Assembly: GCA_013397455.1 (NCBI GenBank)
Contig: VYZB01000195.1
Span: 70,341 to 134,340, forward strand
Source: Crotophaga sulcirostris
Taxonomy: Eukaryota; Chordata; Aves; Cuculiformes; Crotophagidae
Length of the DNA: 64,000 nt
Direction: 5' to 3'
A program made the position numbers and the translations under genes. The stretch's first letter is position 1. Every line of letters starts with the position of its first letter. Below, in pieces: positions 24,601 through 39,000 of the stretch. A model generated the notes under the pieces. It worked only from the letters and a program-made list of their open reading frames with translations, was not told where the DNA came from and ran no database searches.

Positions 24601-27290
24601 TTCTTGTGGCATCTTTGGTTTTGCTTTATGGGTGGTCTTTGTTCTTAAAGATTTATATGAATACCACATATTAGCTGAGCTGGTTCTCCCTTGATGTCGA
24701 TGTTGTATTGTACACATGTTGTCACTGTTTGACACTTAAACAATCCAGATTCTTACCCAGCCCATATTTAGTGCCATAATAAACTTCGGAGCATATGTTT
24801 TTGAGAGCAACAGTAACATTCATCACTGCAATGTGACATATAAATAAGCACTACTGGAGACTGTGCATGCCTTCAGAGGGCAGAGCTGGACTGGAAGGTG
24901 TGTGCCAAAGGCATGTGGTCATCTGCCTTGCCCTTACTAGACCTTTTTCTTCTTTGCCTCGTTTTGATAAATCAAAACAATTGTTGAAGTGACCTACAAA
25001 ACTCACCCTGTACATGTGAAAAACACACATTATTACAAAACTTTTTTAGTGAAATGTTTGCTGTTTGGGGCTTTCACTTGCCAAACAGTAGATGTAAGGC
25101 ATAAACCATGTCCCTTCTCTCTTCATCTCATTTGCTCTCTCCTTCAGCAGGGAGTTCCATCGAGGCCTTGGTTGGAAGCACCGGTTTGGCAGATGTGATG
25201 TACCAACACTTCCTGCTCCCGTGAGTCACCTTCCATTGTTTTTGCAAAATTCCTGTATTTTAATGGTTTTGTTTCAGTAGAGATGGGGGTTTAGTGCTTT
25301 GGGTTTTGCTTTGGGCATTTTTGTTTCATTATTTTTTTTTTTTTTGAGATGACTTTGGTAATAATAAATCTGGGATCACATATGAAGGACTTCAGGATTT
25401 GACTCGTCCCTTGCTCTCTCTGAGCATGACCAGAGGCTTGCAAAAACTAAAGGCAATACTACAGATTTAAAGTATAGTCATGTTCTGTCTTAGTTGGGTA
25501 AATAAATTCTGATTCAATGACAGCTTTGTCAGAACAAGGACAGAAAAGTTGAGTCTTGAACTAGGAAATAATTTATATAAATGTTAATGAATATTTAATA
25601 TGGAACATTAATTATAAAAAAGAGGGGTATATATTTTGATGTCCTGCCTTTAAGTGACATATCGTCTATGTCTTCTTGGCCTGAGGAGCACCATCAGCTT
25701 TCTAATTTCAGATGTATATCAATCCAGTGAGTGTATCCTCCCTTTATACCAATACCTCTTTAAAGAAACACCTGTTGTAGGTGAAAAAGAGAAAATATGT
25801 TTGAAACATGAAATTACATTACATCTACCTTTATTGCTTTGATTAATACTTGAATTTTCTATTGATCAATGTTGCTGAACACAGGAAAAGATAGTTATTA
25901 AACAAATAGATTAAGAATCGAAAATTTCTGATTGCCAGCAGTTTGTTATGCAAACTCAATTATTGTGATAATATTAATATGTGTAAATGTACAAAGCCTT
26001 GAAGTTCCTTGTGCCGAAGTAGTATTTCTTTGAAAATAAGCTTTCCTGAGGTAACCTTTCTGCTCTATACCTGTACGTCCTTCCACACTCTTGCACCATG
26101 TGAAAGGAGTCCTTTGTAAACTGTTCATATCTTCTGTGAGAGGCCAATGGGTGGCTCTGCAGGTGAGGCAGCAGATGCAGCATGAGCTTCTACCACAGTG
26201 ACACTGAAAAAAAGAAAAAAAAACACACAGCATGTTCTAGTGGTCAACAATAACTCATGCTATGGACTGAAACAAAAATGAAGATGATGCTACTAGGTGT
26301 TGTCAAAATACCAACAACGCAGGTGTCTGTTTTAATGCTCACTCTTAGTTTCTCATGGCAAAATAGATATGTGCATCAGCAATGGGTCCTAATTGAAAAG
26401 CGATAGTCATTCATATGTGACCTTGGATTGAAGTTTACTCACTGTCCTCATTAGGAAAATGAATTCCAGCACCCTTCAACCCTTCTGTCTTCCCCAGAGC
26501 ACAAGCATTTGAAGCTGCATATAGGCCTGGACTCTGTGCCCTGATTTCATGCTCTGCATGTGTGTACAGTGTGTGAGAGAGCAGACGTATTTGACAATAA
26601 ACTGCATTAGCTCTCAAAGAGAGATTTTAAAATTTTAATATTATGGTTGTCTAGTTTGATCTAGCATCTGGTCATTGAATTGTATCATTGCAAGAAACAT
26701 GAGAACAGCAGCATGACCATGAGGTATATTGTATTACAGAATGAGGTTACACAGCACCAAAGCACCACCATATTTCAGTAACAAATGCAGCTTCTGGGGA
26801 GTTTTGTTATCATTGCATAAGCTTCACTGCTCCCTAGAAGATGACACTGATTCAGACAGAAAACACTAATTCAGTTCTTGCCAGCAGAGCCAATTGTCTC
26901 TTTGATTACATTAGACTGACAACTGGTTTTCAATGTCATTGTCAGCCGTGACTTCTCATACATGGTGCAGTGGAGCATGAACTGGGTTCCCTTTATTTAA
27001 TTATTTCTGCCCATTTCTGTATTTGTAAGGCAAATGTAAGGCTCCTGTCTAGCAGATAGAAGAATTTCAGATGTTTAGATTACAAAACTTGGGTTTCAAC
27101 AGTGGAGTCCAGCAACCTTTTTAGAGGTAGATCCCAAATGTATGTGTCACTCCAAAAGAATTAATTTGAAACTATCTTTTTTTGTGTGTGTCGATTGTCT
27201 TGAAGTGAACTGGGATTTTCTTGATTAAATAATTGTTGCATTAAATAATTTGCTGAATATCTTTATATTTTTTTCTTAATTAAATTCTAA
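24601..27290. other. Non-coding sequence
   Basis: No gene is supported. A T14 run lies at 25332-25345. Open frames reach 95 codons (25946-26233 minus) and are unremarkable. No repeat family was recognised. Confidence 0.65.
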
Positions 27291-27294
27291 TTGA

Positions 27295-27418
27295 AAGAAT
27301 TACAATTAGAATATGCTCCTCATATGACTTATGCTCCATATGGTTAAATAGCTTCGTTGCCCTTCTCTGCACACGCTCCAGCAGCTCAGTGTCTCTCTTG
27401 GAGTAAGGGTCCCAGCAC
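27295..27418 (-). pseudogene. CR1 LINE ORF2 fragment (reverse-transcriptase C-terminal region), decayed
   Basis: The minus-strand translation contains a peptide beginning DTELLERVQRRATK and continuing NHMEHKSYEEHI. This matches the characteristic CR1 ORF2 C-terminal phrase of the type ELLERVQRRATK...LEHLSYEERL that follows the reverse-transcriptase domain. Only about 40 residues remain, without the catalytic motifs, and the following LRELGLF-type continuation is lost. The reading frame upstream (to about 27657) is open but not clearly CR1. It is a dead fragment that cannot mobilise. Confidence 0.75.
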
Positions 27419-27419
27419 C

Positions 27420-29930
27420 GTGTTCTCTGCATTTTTGCCCAGGCTGTGGTTTTTTGTGTTATCTGGAGCACAGGGCTCCCAACGCAACTCAGCACTGTAC
27501 TTACACACACGCTTCTAAAACCATGGGAGATGATCAGCCTCTTCCCCTCTCCTCTGCCTCCCTCACACATGTTGTTCCATGAAAGGGGGATGAGGGAACT
27601 GGGAGGTTGCTGTGGTGGTTCAGGAGAATGCTGCAGAGATGTTACTCTTCTTTGCAAGCTTTTCCTATACCCTGCTGGTTCTTGCTGTTCTCTCTTAGCA
27701 GAAAAAAATCCCTTTATCCACCTTTTCTTGAATAGAATTAGGAAAACTTTTTTTTCTTTTAATGTTTCCTACTCTGTTAAGGTTATAAATGTATTTTTAA
27801 AAAAACATAGTTGATATTTTTCACCAGGTCTTGTTTTTTTGAGGAGTGGTGGGCTTAAGAAAAGTAAGAGAATGACAATAATAAAAAAAAAAGCCTATCA
27901 GCAGTGACGGCTGGTTTAACAAATACTATGCTGTTAAAATAGTATTTTATGCATTAGTTTTATGTCTTTATTAAAATTACCACAGAATGTCTTAGAAGAG
28001 CAGATAGTCAAGGAGGAAGCTCTCCACAAGTTCACAGTAACTTTGTGAAATGTAGCCCTATGAAATGCTTGCTGCCAACTCTGTGATTCTTCCATGCCTA
28101 CAGAATAAGAGATTTATGTTCTTCATAAATGTGTATCCTATTTCTGAATTCTCTTCTACGGCTCCCATTGCCCAAAAGCCAAACAAAGCTAACCTCCTCC
28201 AGGTCCCAGAGTGAAAAAATGCAAACACGCTGCATTTAAAAGTAGATTTAGCAACTCCAAAGTGGGCGATTTGGTTCCACCCATCAAACCTGAGTTCTCT
28301 GATCTAAAGTCAGATGGGTGCTACTCCTAGCAAGATGTGTGCCAAATCTAATTAAGCTTTGCATAATGTGCATCTTGGGTGATTTGATTTATTAGCTTCG
28401 TTTGAAGAAAGTAATAATAAAAAAAGAAAATGACTTTGGTAATAAGCTGTTTGAATTCCCTGTGCAAGTAGGCACAGTCCCTCCTGGATCTCCCTGAATT
28501 GCTCTTGGGGTGCGCAGGTTACCCATCAACAGACTGATGCAATGCTGGGAGCCGATGCAAAGAGGGTGTTGGGTCTGGGGTCCTACCTCCATTGCTCCCC
28601 TGCATTTTGGCTCAGCATAGATACTAAAGTTCCCCCCACTCCACTGTGAATAATGATTTCCATTCTTGAAACCAAAGTAAACCCCAGGAAATTTTAATTT
28701 ATCTCCATTTATACCAATGAAACCTAGAGCACAAAGAGACTAGAGATGGCTGTAGTGTAGTGGAGATAGCATTAACACTAAATGCTAAGGTTTGCAACTG
28801 GAAAAATAGTCCCAGACCCTATCCTAGTGTCACAAGGTTGCTTTTGATACCTAAAGTAGATCTTATGTGTGTCTCTATTAATTTGAAGTGTACAGTGTAA
28901 ACATTTCCTGTGACCTAGATCCTCAGCACCTCAGGTTCTAATGATTCTGATGGGCCAAGTTCTGGTGGCTGGCCATCGCGCTGTCTCATATCCTGTAGCA
29001 TTCCTGTAGCTGGGTTCTCATTTGCCATCCTAATAACTGGCCTGTCTTCCTTGTCTTTGTTTTATAGCTTTGGTAAGAATAATCTATTTTCTTCTTATTG
29101 TTAAAAAAATCCTCCTTTTCCACTGGAATAATAGAAAAATCAAGGAAAATGCAGGGATTACCAACAATTTTAACTGAGTTGAAATTGACACAAATTTAAG
29201 AGAGTTCACTCGAGTTGCTTGCCACGTTTTTAGTCATGATACATGCTTTGTTGGGGTGTGTTGAGTTTTTACTTTTTTATCAAATATAGAGCTGAACCTT
29301 GTGGCACGAACATTCATCTAAAATACTGATATTAAGCAAATATCAGAAAATATCCATAAAAACACTGAATACATACACTTTCTTACCAGAAAACTATTCA
29401 TAGTATTTCACCCAGGCAGCAGAAACAAGCTATGCCACCTGTTGTGTATAAACAACATGGTTTGAATTTTGAATATTAAAATATTCAGAATTTACTTGCA
29501 GACATTTAGTACATCCCAGAACTTATCTGGCAATTAATTTCAAATGCTATATTGGTGGAGAGGGGAATTAATAGGGTTTGCAAGTTATATTTTTTTGTCA
29601 GGGACAGATGTAAAATAGTTCATTATGAAAAATTCCCATTTCTGTGAAGATAGATATGAAAAAGTTGGAAGAAGAAATGAAAAAGGTGTTTATGCTTTCC
29701 ACAGTGGCACAATTTTGTGACAGTGACCATTTATCCACTCCAGCTGCTCAATGACTCTGGTATGTGGAGCAAAATCGCAGATGGAGCTTTGGAGGAGTAC
29801 GAAAGATTTCTGTGGCTGCCGTGATGCGCAGAAGGGTCTCACAATCCCTGTCTTTGCAGTTAGGACCCTCCTTTGTCCTTAGAAAACACAGCAACAAGGT
29901 GAAAGCTTCTTGATTTAAACTGGAGAGAGA
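27420..29930. other. Non-coding sequence
   Basis: The first part, to about 27660, may be further degraded CR1 or an unrelated GC-richer stretch; it holds open frames of about 120 codons on both strands with no domain. An A10 run lies near 27882. The rest is AT-rich and featureless to me. Confidence 0.6.
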
Positions 29931-29933
29931 GGC

Positions 29934-30032
29934 TGGGATTTTCAAAAGCACCTGAAAGCGCAAGTGCTCAGCTCCCATTGAATTTTAGTGGATTTTGAGT
30001 GCTTGATTCCCTCAGGCTTTTCTGAAAACCTC
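29934..30032. repeat. Imperfect fold-back (MITE-like) element
   Basis: The left arm starts GGGATTTTCAAAAGCACCTG and runs through CAAGTGCTCAGCTCCCATTG. The right arm, read as reverse complement, starts GGTTTTCAGAAAAGCCTGAG and runs through AATCAAGCACTCAAAATCCA. With small gaps the arms pair over about 45 bases around a short AT-rich centre. The plus-strand layout (GATTTTCAAA...CTCCCATTGA...CCCTCAGGC...TGAAAACC) resembles a palindromic repeat widespread in turtle and crocodilian genomes. It has no coding capacity. I do not know its formal family name. Confidence 0.6.
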
Positions 30033-33000
30033 AACTTTGGTTCATCTGCCTGCTTAGGGGCTTGACTAACAAGGTTTAACCCAAAGGGCAAAAACTCTTC
30101 CATGCAAGCCGGGTGTTCTCTTCCAAAAAACTGCGTGTATGATGGGAAATGACAGTGTTCATGTGTGTAGAGAGGGGCCTATGGAGGGGCCCAGGGAAGA
30201 TGAGTTTATTTTTAAACTAGTTTAACTGAATTACAGACACAATGCAGCCTACCTCCTCTGCTGACTCTGCAGGCTGTTCTGTGCTGGGCTCTGTCTGACA
30301 GTGACTCAGAGGCAACAAGAGTGCGATTACGGCTCCTGGCTCAAACATTGAGTCTGTTGGGAGAAGGAGAATAATTCATTAATTTATTTGGGACACTGGA
30401 TGGTTTCCTTGCTGTCTGCAACAATAGGGTGTAAGCAGCCCCAGCTTCAGCTTCTGGTGGACGGGTTTTACAAAAGCAAATGTTCCTTCTCCAGCACTCG
30501 CCAGCCTGAGCGGCACGACCTAAGCCTCCTGCTCCAGTGTCCGTGGCCAGCATAGGCAGAGGAAGGGCTGGGGAGGGCTCATAATTTAATTCTCAACAAT
30601 GCTCACGTGTTTAGTAATTAGAGAATTTTTTTCCCCAAAGCCTGCTAAGGGAATTTTCCGTAGCACTAAGTCTTTTCATGTTCACTGCAAACAATAGGAC
30701 TTATGTATCAACGCGTTTTGGTAGAACAAGGGTTTGCTTAGAAGCAGGAAAGGAAACCAGATAGTAGCATCATGCTTAAGGGATTTTCCAACCTTGTACT
30801 GAGCTGGTGAAAACTGGCATGGCAAACAACGTTTTTTCAAAACACTTGGTAGCCCCAGTTCAGAATAGCAGTTTGGGTCTCATGTTAGTATTTTGGATGT
30901 GGTTGTGAATGAAGCACTGCAGCATTGTATTACTGCAGTAAAACCAGGCAACAGAAAATGCGGATACAAAGATGTGTGTTGGCTCCAAAGTCCGTTTTTT
31001 AAGCTTGATTTCAAGAAGTACTGAAGGAAAAATTATTTCAGGGCTATGTATTTTAAATATTAAGTAAGGTTTTTTTAAAAGCATCTGAGTAACTTCCGAA
31101 CATGATCTCACTCACTTGTACACGAGACTGGTCCTGAGAAATTTTCAAATATACGTTAAGAGGTTAAAATAACTTATTTTCATATCTCAAGGTATAAGAT
31201 ATTAAAAGTTAAGAAGCTAGCATGATGGAGCAGTGGTAATTGCTCCCATTAAGTGGATGACTTTTAGCATCTAAGCAAGGAATTGGATTCTGTTAGCCTG
31301 CTGTTCACTGGACCTACTTGTGCAACAAGCTCTTACTAAATGCAGGTTCAAAACCTGATTTTGGTTTGTGAGTCAGCTTGAATAGAGCTTGTGAGAGGAG
31401 TTTGTTCTACTGCAGATGGCTGAAGCACCAAGTTTCTCTCTGGTCGGCAACTATATTGAAGTTTCAGTAGCTTATTCCATGACAGATTTTTGGGTTTTGA
31501 AGCATGACGATAACATAAACATAACGTAACGTCTCATCATTATTTGGCATGGATAAGAATTACATTACTGCACTTTTTCCTAGGAGGAACTATTTTGAAG
31601 TGATAATGGTTTTCTTAAAGAGATGCTGTGAAGATATGCATCAAATATTTATTTCCATATAAATATTCTTTCTCAGCCATGAGATGAACACAACCTTATT
31701 TTATTAAAATTGAAAATGTCTTAATAATATGATTGACTAATGAGTTGTATGACCTTGCAAAGGGAAGATGGCACCTATTCCCTGACTACTCTGTAATTAC
31801 AATCTGGGATGAGGAATTTGATCTTGCAGTCATGCGAAGGGAATTTTGTGTGTGTAATGAAAATGGAGCAGAAACAAGGATGGTTGTTAGCAGTAGGATG
31901 GCATTTTGTGTGTTTTAAACTTTAAACTGGAATTTATCATATCTATCCAAGGACTTCAAACCTATAAATGGATATATGACTCTGCTGCAGTGCGTGAGTG
32001 TGGGTTTACATTGACATGTAAGACTAACTATGTGTCACAGTGTGTCCTAGAAAGGTGACGTTCTTGCAAGTGAGATACCCATGTGTCTGACAATTAATTA
32101 ATTGCATTTCCACTTTCTAAAATGAAGTTCTGACTAGTAGCACGTTGAAACAATTTATGCATTATTTTCTTCAAGTAGATATGTCCTACTAGATATGTTT
32201 GTGATTATTAAGAAGTTCAAAACCCTTTTTCCTCTACCTTGGTGATTTTCAACCTCTTCCAATGGGCTGGGTGCACTCCTTTACCAAATATTTAAGTTTT
32301 CTCGTTATAGGCTTGTTTTTTTAAAGTTATCAGTCTAAGTCCCTGTGCTCCTTCAGGTCTGTAGACCACAAGCTGAAAATAACTGGTTGAGACGCCTCAT
32401 CTGTAGAGCTTTATAGTCTTGCACACTGTATTTTTGACATTCATCCATCCATAGGTGCCAGGGGCTTGAAAACCTGAGGAACTCTAGTGACTTTATTAGA
32501 GGGATCCAAGTGAGCTCACAGGTCTTTGGCACTTAAGTCAGGAGGAAGCACCATATTTCACTTTTGTTTCATAGCAAGATAACTGTTTTCATTTCCAAAG
32601 ATCTATATCAGGGAAATTGTCTTCCAAAAAGCATTGTTCATTACTGCAGCCACCCGGAAGATGTACACCATTAAAAGTAACGCTACAACTCAGCAGAAAC
32701 TAAAGAAATCATGGCAATTATTCCCCAAATTGAATTTTAAATGAGATTAAAATTGATTATTTTTTTTAATTCATTGCAGGGTCTTGGATCATATATTGAC
32801 CTGTAGTAGTTGGTTGTATTGTTTCTTCTGGAGAATTTTACATTTAGGAAAATGATTAGACATTGTAAATGAAAAAAAAAAATTCATTACTTGAAAAATT
32901 ATGCAAAAGTTGAAAGAAATGTTTGACTTGATCCAAAATAAAATAGTTTCTTTATTTTTGAAATGCAACACATATGAAATTGAGGGAAATACGAGAATGA

Positions 33001-36000
33001 ACAACTGCTTAGAGAAGACATCATTTTAGCAAAAGCTGAAAGGAGAAGTTCTAGTTTTCAGGGAAGTATTTCTGTTTGGTTTGGTCTCTGAAAGGAATGC
33101 TTGGCTGAAACTGGCACAAAGACACAGAGTGATTTGAGTTTGCTGAATTTGCAGTTTTAGTCTGAATGCTGTGGAGAATTTTTCTTACTGTTGGAGAACC
33201 ATAGAGTGCTCAGTAGCATTTTCATGTATGTTCATGCACTTTATCACTTTATTTTTGCTTGTCCCCCCAGATAGAATACTTTCACTACCTTACCAAACCA
33301 ACATCATTTACACATCAAAACAATAATTCATTTTCAGAATCAGCCCTTCATTAAAGAGATAAGTAAGGCTTAATTGGTATCTAGTGCCTATGTAGCTATT
33401 CTGTACTAGAGCGGAGTTAAGTGGGGTTTCTCAGACAAGGGCCTTGGGCAAACCCTCTGTCTGGGATGAATTTCTCCCCAATTAAACTCATTTGTTTTCA
33501 CATTCACATAATGGCACCTGAGATATGGAATGTCTCAACCACTTCCTTCAGCTTTTTTTTCTGAGGGTGGGGAATTGTTTAAATCTGAGCTGCAAACTCA
33601 TTACTGTAGAATATGCCGTGCAAATAAATGTCCAATGCACTGGAGGATTATCTGATTAAAGAGGTTAAATTATCCTCTTATTACTTTAATAGTTTATCTT
33701 TTCTAAGGTTCAGGTACAATGATGTTTTATTGAAGATATGCCAAGAGGTGGAGTTCTGGCTTGGATTATGTTTAGGGTAGAAGCTGAGTTTGAAGCTGAA
33801 TCAGAGGTGCCAAATCTTATGACCTGTTCATGCCAGAGTAGGGTTAGGATGGTGGGAACTGTGGAAGATTTGTCATCTCAAAGACTCAGAGAAACACTCC
33901 CTTTGCAAAGAACTCTGCTGTATCAGAGTTGGAACTGGCCAAACTCAGAAGTCTAGACAGTTTAGAAAAAGAAGGGTTTTTGCTAAGAAAAACCTACCTG
34001 CTAAAGTATCTCACTGCATTGCCTAGAACCAAGCAAAAAACCAGCTCTGTTAACTTTTATTTTTTCAATATTTTGGATTCTTGTAACTAAAATTGAAAGG
34101 AGGAGAAACTGGGCTGATCTACACCGAAACTGGTATGAATTCTCAGTCTAATCTGTGGGCATGTAGGGCCAAACTTTTAAAGGCCCTTGAATCCCTAACC
34201 GGGTTGCAAATAATGTCCCCAGGCATTATCATCCCATTAGAGGCACAGTATTTTTGGAAATACTAGGGAGAGAAATAAAATATCAAATATTTTTTTCAAG
34301 ATCTTTATTCTGCATTTACTTTTGAGCAGCTACCTCCTTGCTGAGAACAGCAGCATCCTCTGCTGAAGGCAAAAGACAACAGATCTTGGTCTTGGCTCTG
34401 TTGTCACGTCTTCGTGAAGGTCTGTTTGTAATTAAGAGCAAAGTCCAACTTTGGGGATTGTCTGCTCTGTGGGAATGCAGACCAGTGCACGGGCAGAGAC
34501 TAACGCAAGTCTGGAGTATGCTAAAGGGAGAGGGGACACTTCAACCTGTGTAATCTCTTCACAGGGATCCAAAAACGTGGCTCCCACATGCATAGGTGGA
34601 GATAGCAGCTCCTGCTGCTCTTCCAGGGGTTACATAGGCATCAGGGATTCCAGGAACATCACCGAAGGCCCTCTCATATCTGCTCAGTTTTCTTTCACCA
34701 CAAAACCAAAAAGGATAATTCTGAGTCATGTTTGTATTGTACTTTGAGTCTTCTTGCTGGAAAAAAAAGTATAGAAGGATTTATATTGTTATTCTCATGA
34801 ACAAATATCTTGATGGGACTCATGATCTTCTTTGCCCTTTTCTGCTGAAATCCTGCACATCAGGAAGCATAATATAAATCTCTCTTCTATTATAGAAAAG
34901 ATGTCCAGATGGAACAAGAGAAATAATTAGATATACTTGAATACTGTCAAGAAGTTAATCTTTCTTCCAGTTTGGCATTCCTCTGCATGTTAATAGCCAC
35001 AAGAATTAGAGATGGAAAGATCTAATGTTGCAAGAGCAGTAACACGGGTAGCTATGGAAAATCATCTCTGTCTCCATCTGGCATCAGTAACAAGCAAAGA
35101 GGACGCGACACAGCAGAAACTGAGCCTGCAGCTTCTGTGATCAGAGCAAATAAACAGTAGTATTTTCTGTATGCCTTTGAAATGCCCTGGTTGCACAGAG
35201 AACAATGCGTGTTTAAAACCATGGTGCTGGATTTGCATGGTCTAAATCTGTGCTCCAGCAAACTGAATCAGGCGCGATGTCTATTCTGTAGTGTTGCATC
35301 TATAGTGGCTGCAACTTAATGTATTATAACAAACTGCACCTTAAAAAAAAATTAAAAAGAGCAACCATGCAGGCAAGAAGAAGCATCTGCATTTGCTTTA
35401 CTGGATCTTTTTGTCAGGCATTGTGATCAGGCTGACAGTTAGCCCTGAGGAAAGTTATAAATTCTGCGCTGAATTGCGGTACAATCTTTCACCATGGCAT
35501 TTCTGCCCTCTGGCCAAGCTCTGGTTATCCATAATTGTGGCAGATAATGGTTTTTATGGCTGGAAACATTCTTTGCAGGCACAGGGACAATAACCAGGGC
35601 TGAAAATGTAATTAAAATGAATGGATGAACTTTCTTAAAGAAACAGTGTAGATTATTACTGGAGCTTAACACCTAAAAAGCCCGAGGCAAAATGGCAGCA
35701 TCTGAAAAAACTTATATAAATTTTAAATGTAGGGCAAGCTTGAAGGTGTATATTAGATTACAGAAAGAAAACTGAGACATTTGATGTAACAGATAACTAA
35801 GGGCTTAGATCATCTCCCAAAATATAAACTAATGTAGCGCATCTTTCTCTGTCAGTTGGAATATGTTATTTGTGTTCAGTGGCACCTTGTTTTCATGAAT
35901 CTATGGAGAAGTTTGTTGCAGATTTTGTTCACTTATGCAGCTGTAAAACCATCTTCCTTAAATAATTAGAGTATGAAAGAGGTGGTATGTCTTCTGTTTG

Positions 36001-39000
36001 TAATACCTATTTTATATCATGCAGTGCAACAGATTTTATATTTCTTTCCTCATAGCACCAATTATGGATCAGGAAATCAGATTTTTATTAAATTGTTCCA
36101 TAAAGGCATGAATAGATAATAGCAGACACCTATTTATTATAGCACTTCACTGCAAGTCTGAGAGCCAGATGAATCATAGCACAACATTATCTCTTTCTGT
36201 TTTACTGTCCTCTTGGGGCTACATTAGTTACCTGCAGGTATTTCCTTTTCCTGGATGGAGACGTTTTCTTGCAAGGCTGATAGCTTTCTATCTTCTGCAG
36301 ACCATTGTTATTCTCTATACCTGCTGAAATCCAAAATGAGATAATGTCTTAATTATTATTAAGAAGTGGTTAGTACTCCTGATAATATTATTTTAACCAT
36401 TCCTGAGCTGAAACATAATGAACAGTTTAAATATGTCCAACTTAGACTTGGCTCTTATATTTTCTTTCATTCTGCATGCAAATATGTTGCTGGGCTGGAG
36501 GTGAAGAGCCTTCACTTTGGGGCCAGCAAGGCAATATTTGTATGCTGGCTTTTGCAGTAGGGATTGACTGCATGGCCTTCCAAGGTTACATTTCTGACCT
36601 GTTCCCAGTTTGCATGCATGAAAACTGGTTGCAAAATTTAGAAGCAACTTGATTTTTTTTGCCCTCTTCTATTTTTAGTGCACAGTTTTATTCCCACAGA
36701 AACATTCCTTCAGACGTATTCCCTTAGACACACCAGGATAGCAGAAGTGCAAGTAACACAACAGCCTGTCATAGCACAGGTGTAACAGCTGACTTCCCCA
36801 CTGACTGCAAATTAAGGCAACTTTCTGTGTGGGATATAATGAGAACTGGCAAAGCTGCTTTTATGTATTTTAAATAAGCTTTGCATTTAAGGCTAAATTA
36901 TGCTAATCTAGAACCACAAACAATACAGACATCTGTTTTTTTGCACGCTTTGTACCTGGTAAGTGAGCTTGATCTTTGAGTTATGGGCTCATATGATCAA
37001 GCTGAATATTGTGACACCACACGTATGTGTTTCATTTTTCTAAACTGTTTTCTGTTTGTCTGAGTTCACTGTGAAAAGCTGGGTCTTGTGAAAAGCATTG
37101 TGGGCCAAAGAGATAGCTGGGACCAATCTCACCAGAACAAGTGAAAACCATAGTGTGATGGAGCAGGCATAGGAAAGAGACCTTAAAAAGATTATTTGAA
37201 GCTAGAACAAGTTCTGGGCAGAAACCTCTGTCCAGTTTTATTTCCTGGTTGCCAGCAGCAGAGAACTGCATCACCAGATACACTTTCTTTCCCGAAGAAC
37301 AACTGAAAAAACCCAAACTTGCATGATAAATAAGAATTAACGTTTTGATGAGAACTCAACTGTTAGTGAGTCTTTTACCTCTTACAGTGCCGCCCCTCTT
37401 AGCAAATTACACTGAACAGCCACCTGGGATTTTGGGTGTCACTGGTGCCATACACTTTTAGCTCTAAGTAGATGGCAACAGCCTGAGTATTGAATTGGCT
37501 GCATGTGGCCAAATTTCATCTCTGAGCCATTCAGCAGAGTGAGAGAGGTGTAAGTGGAAGCAGAATATGGCCCCATACCCTTTCCTGGTACACAGCAGAC
37601 ATTGCTGCTGCCCAGGCAGATTCCCTCTGCCACCCGTCATGGTGGGTTGTGCTTCCAGGAGTCTTTATCACATGTCAGGCAGCCTGCAAAATATCCTGTG
37701 TATTTTCAATGTATTTATTTATTTTTCCTGGTCTTGAGGTGAAATATGATCTCAGTTCCTCTTGTATTTCAGTGATAAAATGAAGAGGGAAAATTAGTCA
37801 GAGAAAGGAGATCCCCACAAACTGAGGTCTGAATTTTGTAGAAGAAAAATTCCGTAGCAACAACTGAGCCCAAAGAAAATGCTAGGAAGTCTCACTTTCA
37901 TTTTCATCCTCTGGCTTTCCTATTATTGGTGCTCTGATCCACCCACACAAAATGCAGGACCAGGAATTTGGGCTTGGTAGAAGGTCCTCTGGGATTTAGC
38001 TGCTGCTTGCAACTCAGATTTTTTTTCTTCTTTAAAAAGAAGGTAAAAAAAGGGAAAAGTTAACTAAGATACAGCTAAAAATTTTCTATTTCCTTTTTCT
38101 CTATTAGTACAGGCAATTTATATATACATGGCTGAATCACATTATGACATAAGTATCATTGACATGATCCCACCTGACAAGATCATGTGATATGGTGTAT
38201 TAAACTTAAAGAAAAGAATCTTTTAGATCAGATGTCCTCCATCAATTTCAGTTTCAGAGTAATATAGCTTAAAGACTTTGGCACACGGAAGAAATTCTGG
38301 TGTCTGTCTAGAGTAAACAACTTCATGTATTACAGTTGTCGCTCAAGGTAGGGATCAGAAGACTCATTAAAAAAAATTGTGACTTTTCAATGGAAAATTA
38401 TAAGAAACATGATTTTTTTTTTCCGTTTAATTTTTCTTACTAAATGCAAGCCAATGCAACAGACACACCAGAACAAGCAAAACGCTGAGCAGAACATTTC
38501 CCTCAATTAACCATGCTGTTTATCAACATGTATAGCATGTTACCACATGTTTTTGATTAATACAGACACAGAGCTCTTGGTATGAGTTTCTATGTGTATG
38601 GATGTACTGTATAAATACACTTAGCTCATGAAAAACAACAAAAAAAAAGGACTTCAATATTAAGAACATAGGAAAATGACATAATACCTGTCCAGCAATA
38701 CTGAGGCTAGAGAATATTTATGCAGCATCCATACATATATGTTTGTCTTTCAAGGTATGCACAAAGAGGACAGGAAGGGTGAACTGTACTTGGGAGCGTA
38801 TGGCAAACAGCAGCAGTCTGTTATCAGGAATGAGAGTGGAAAATAAAAACAGTCAATTGTTTTCAGGACATATGAAAACTCTGGTTGAGAGGAATAGACT
38901 AATATGGACAAATACTAATACTGTTCCTGACTAGGGAGGTTTTAGTTTGTGTGTGCTTGCTTGGTTCTTTTGCTGTAGTTTCTAAGTGGGCATCCTCAGT

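Noticed and set aside
31215..31360. tRNA-like signals: GAGCAGTGGTAATTGCTC (D-arm-like) and GGTTCAAAACC (B-box-like)
   Set aside because: The two boxes are about 120 bases apart, no acceptor or anticodon stem can be formed, and no SINE family was recognised.
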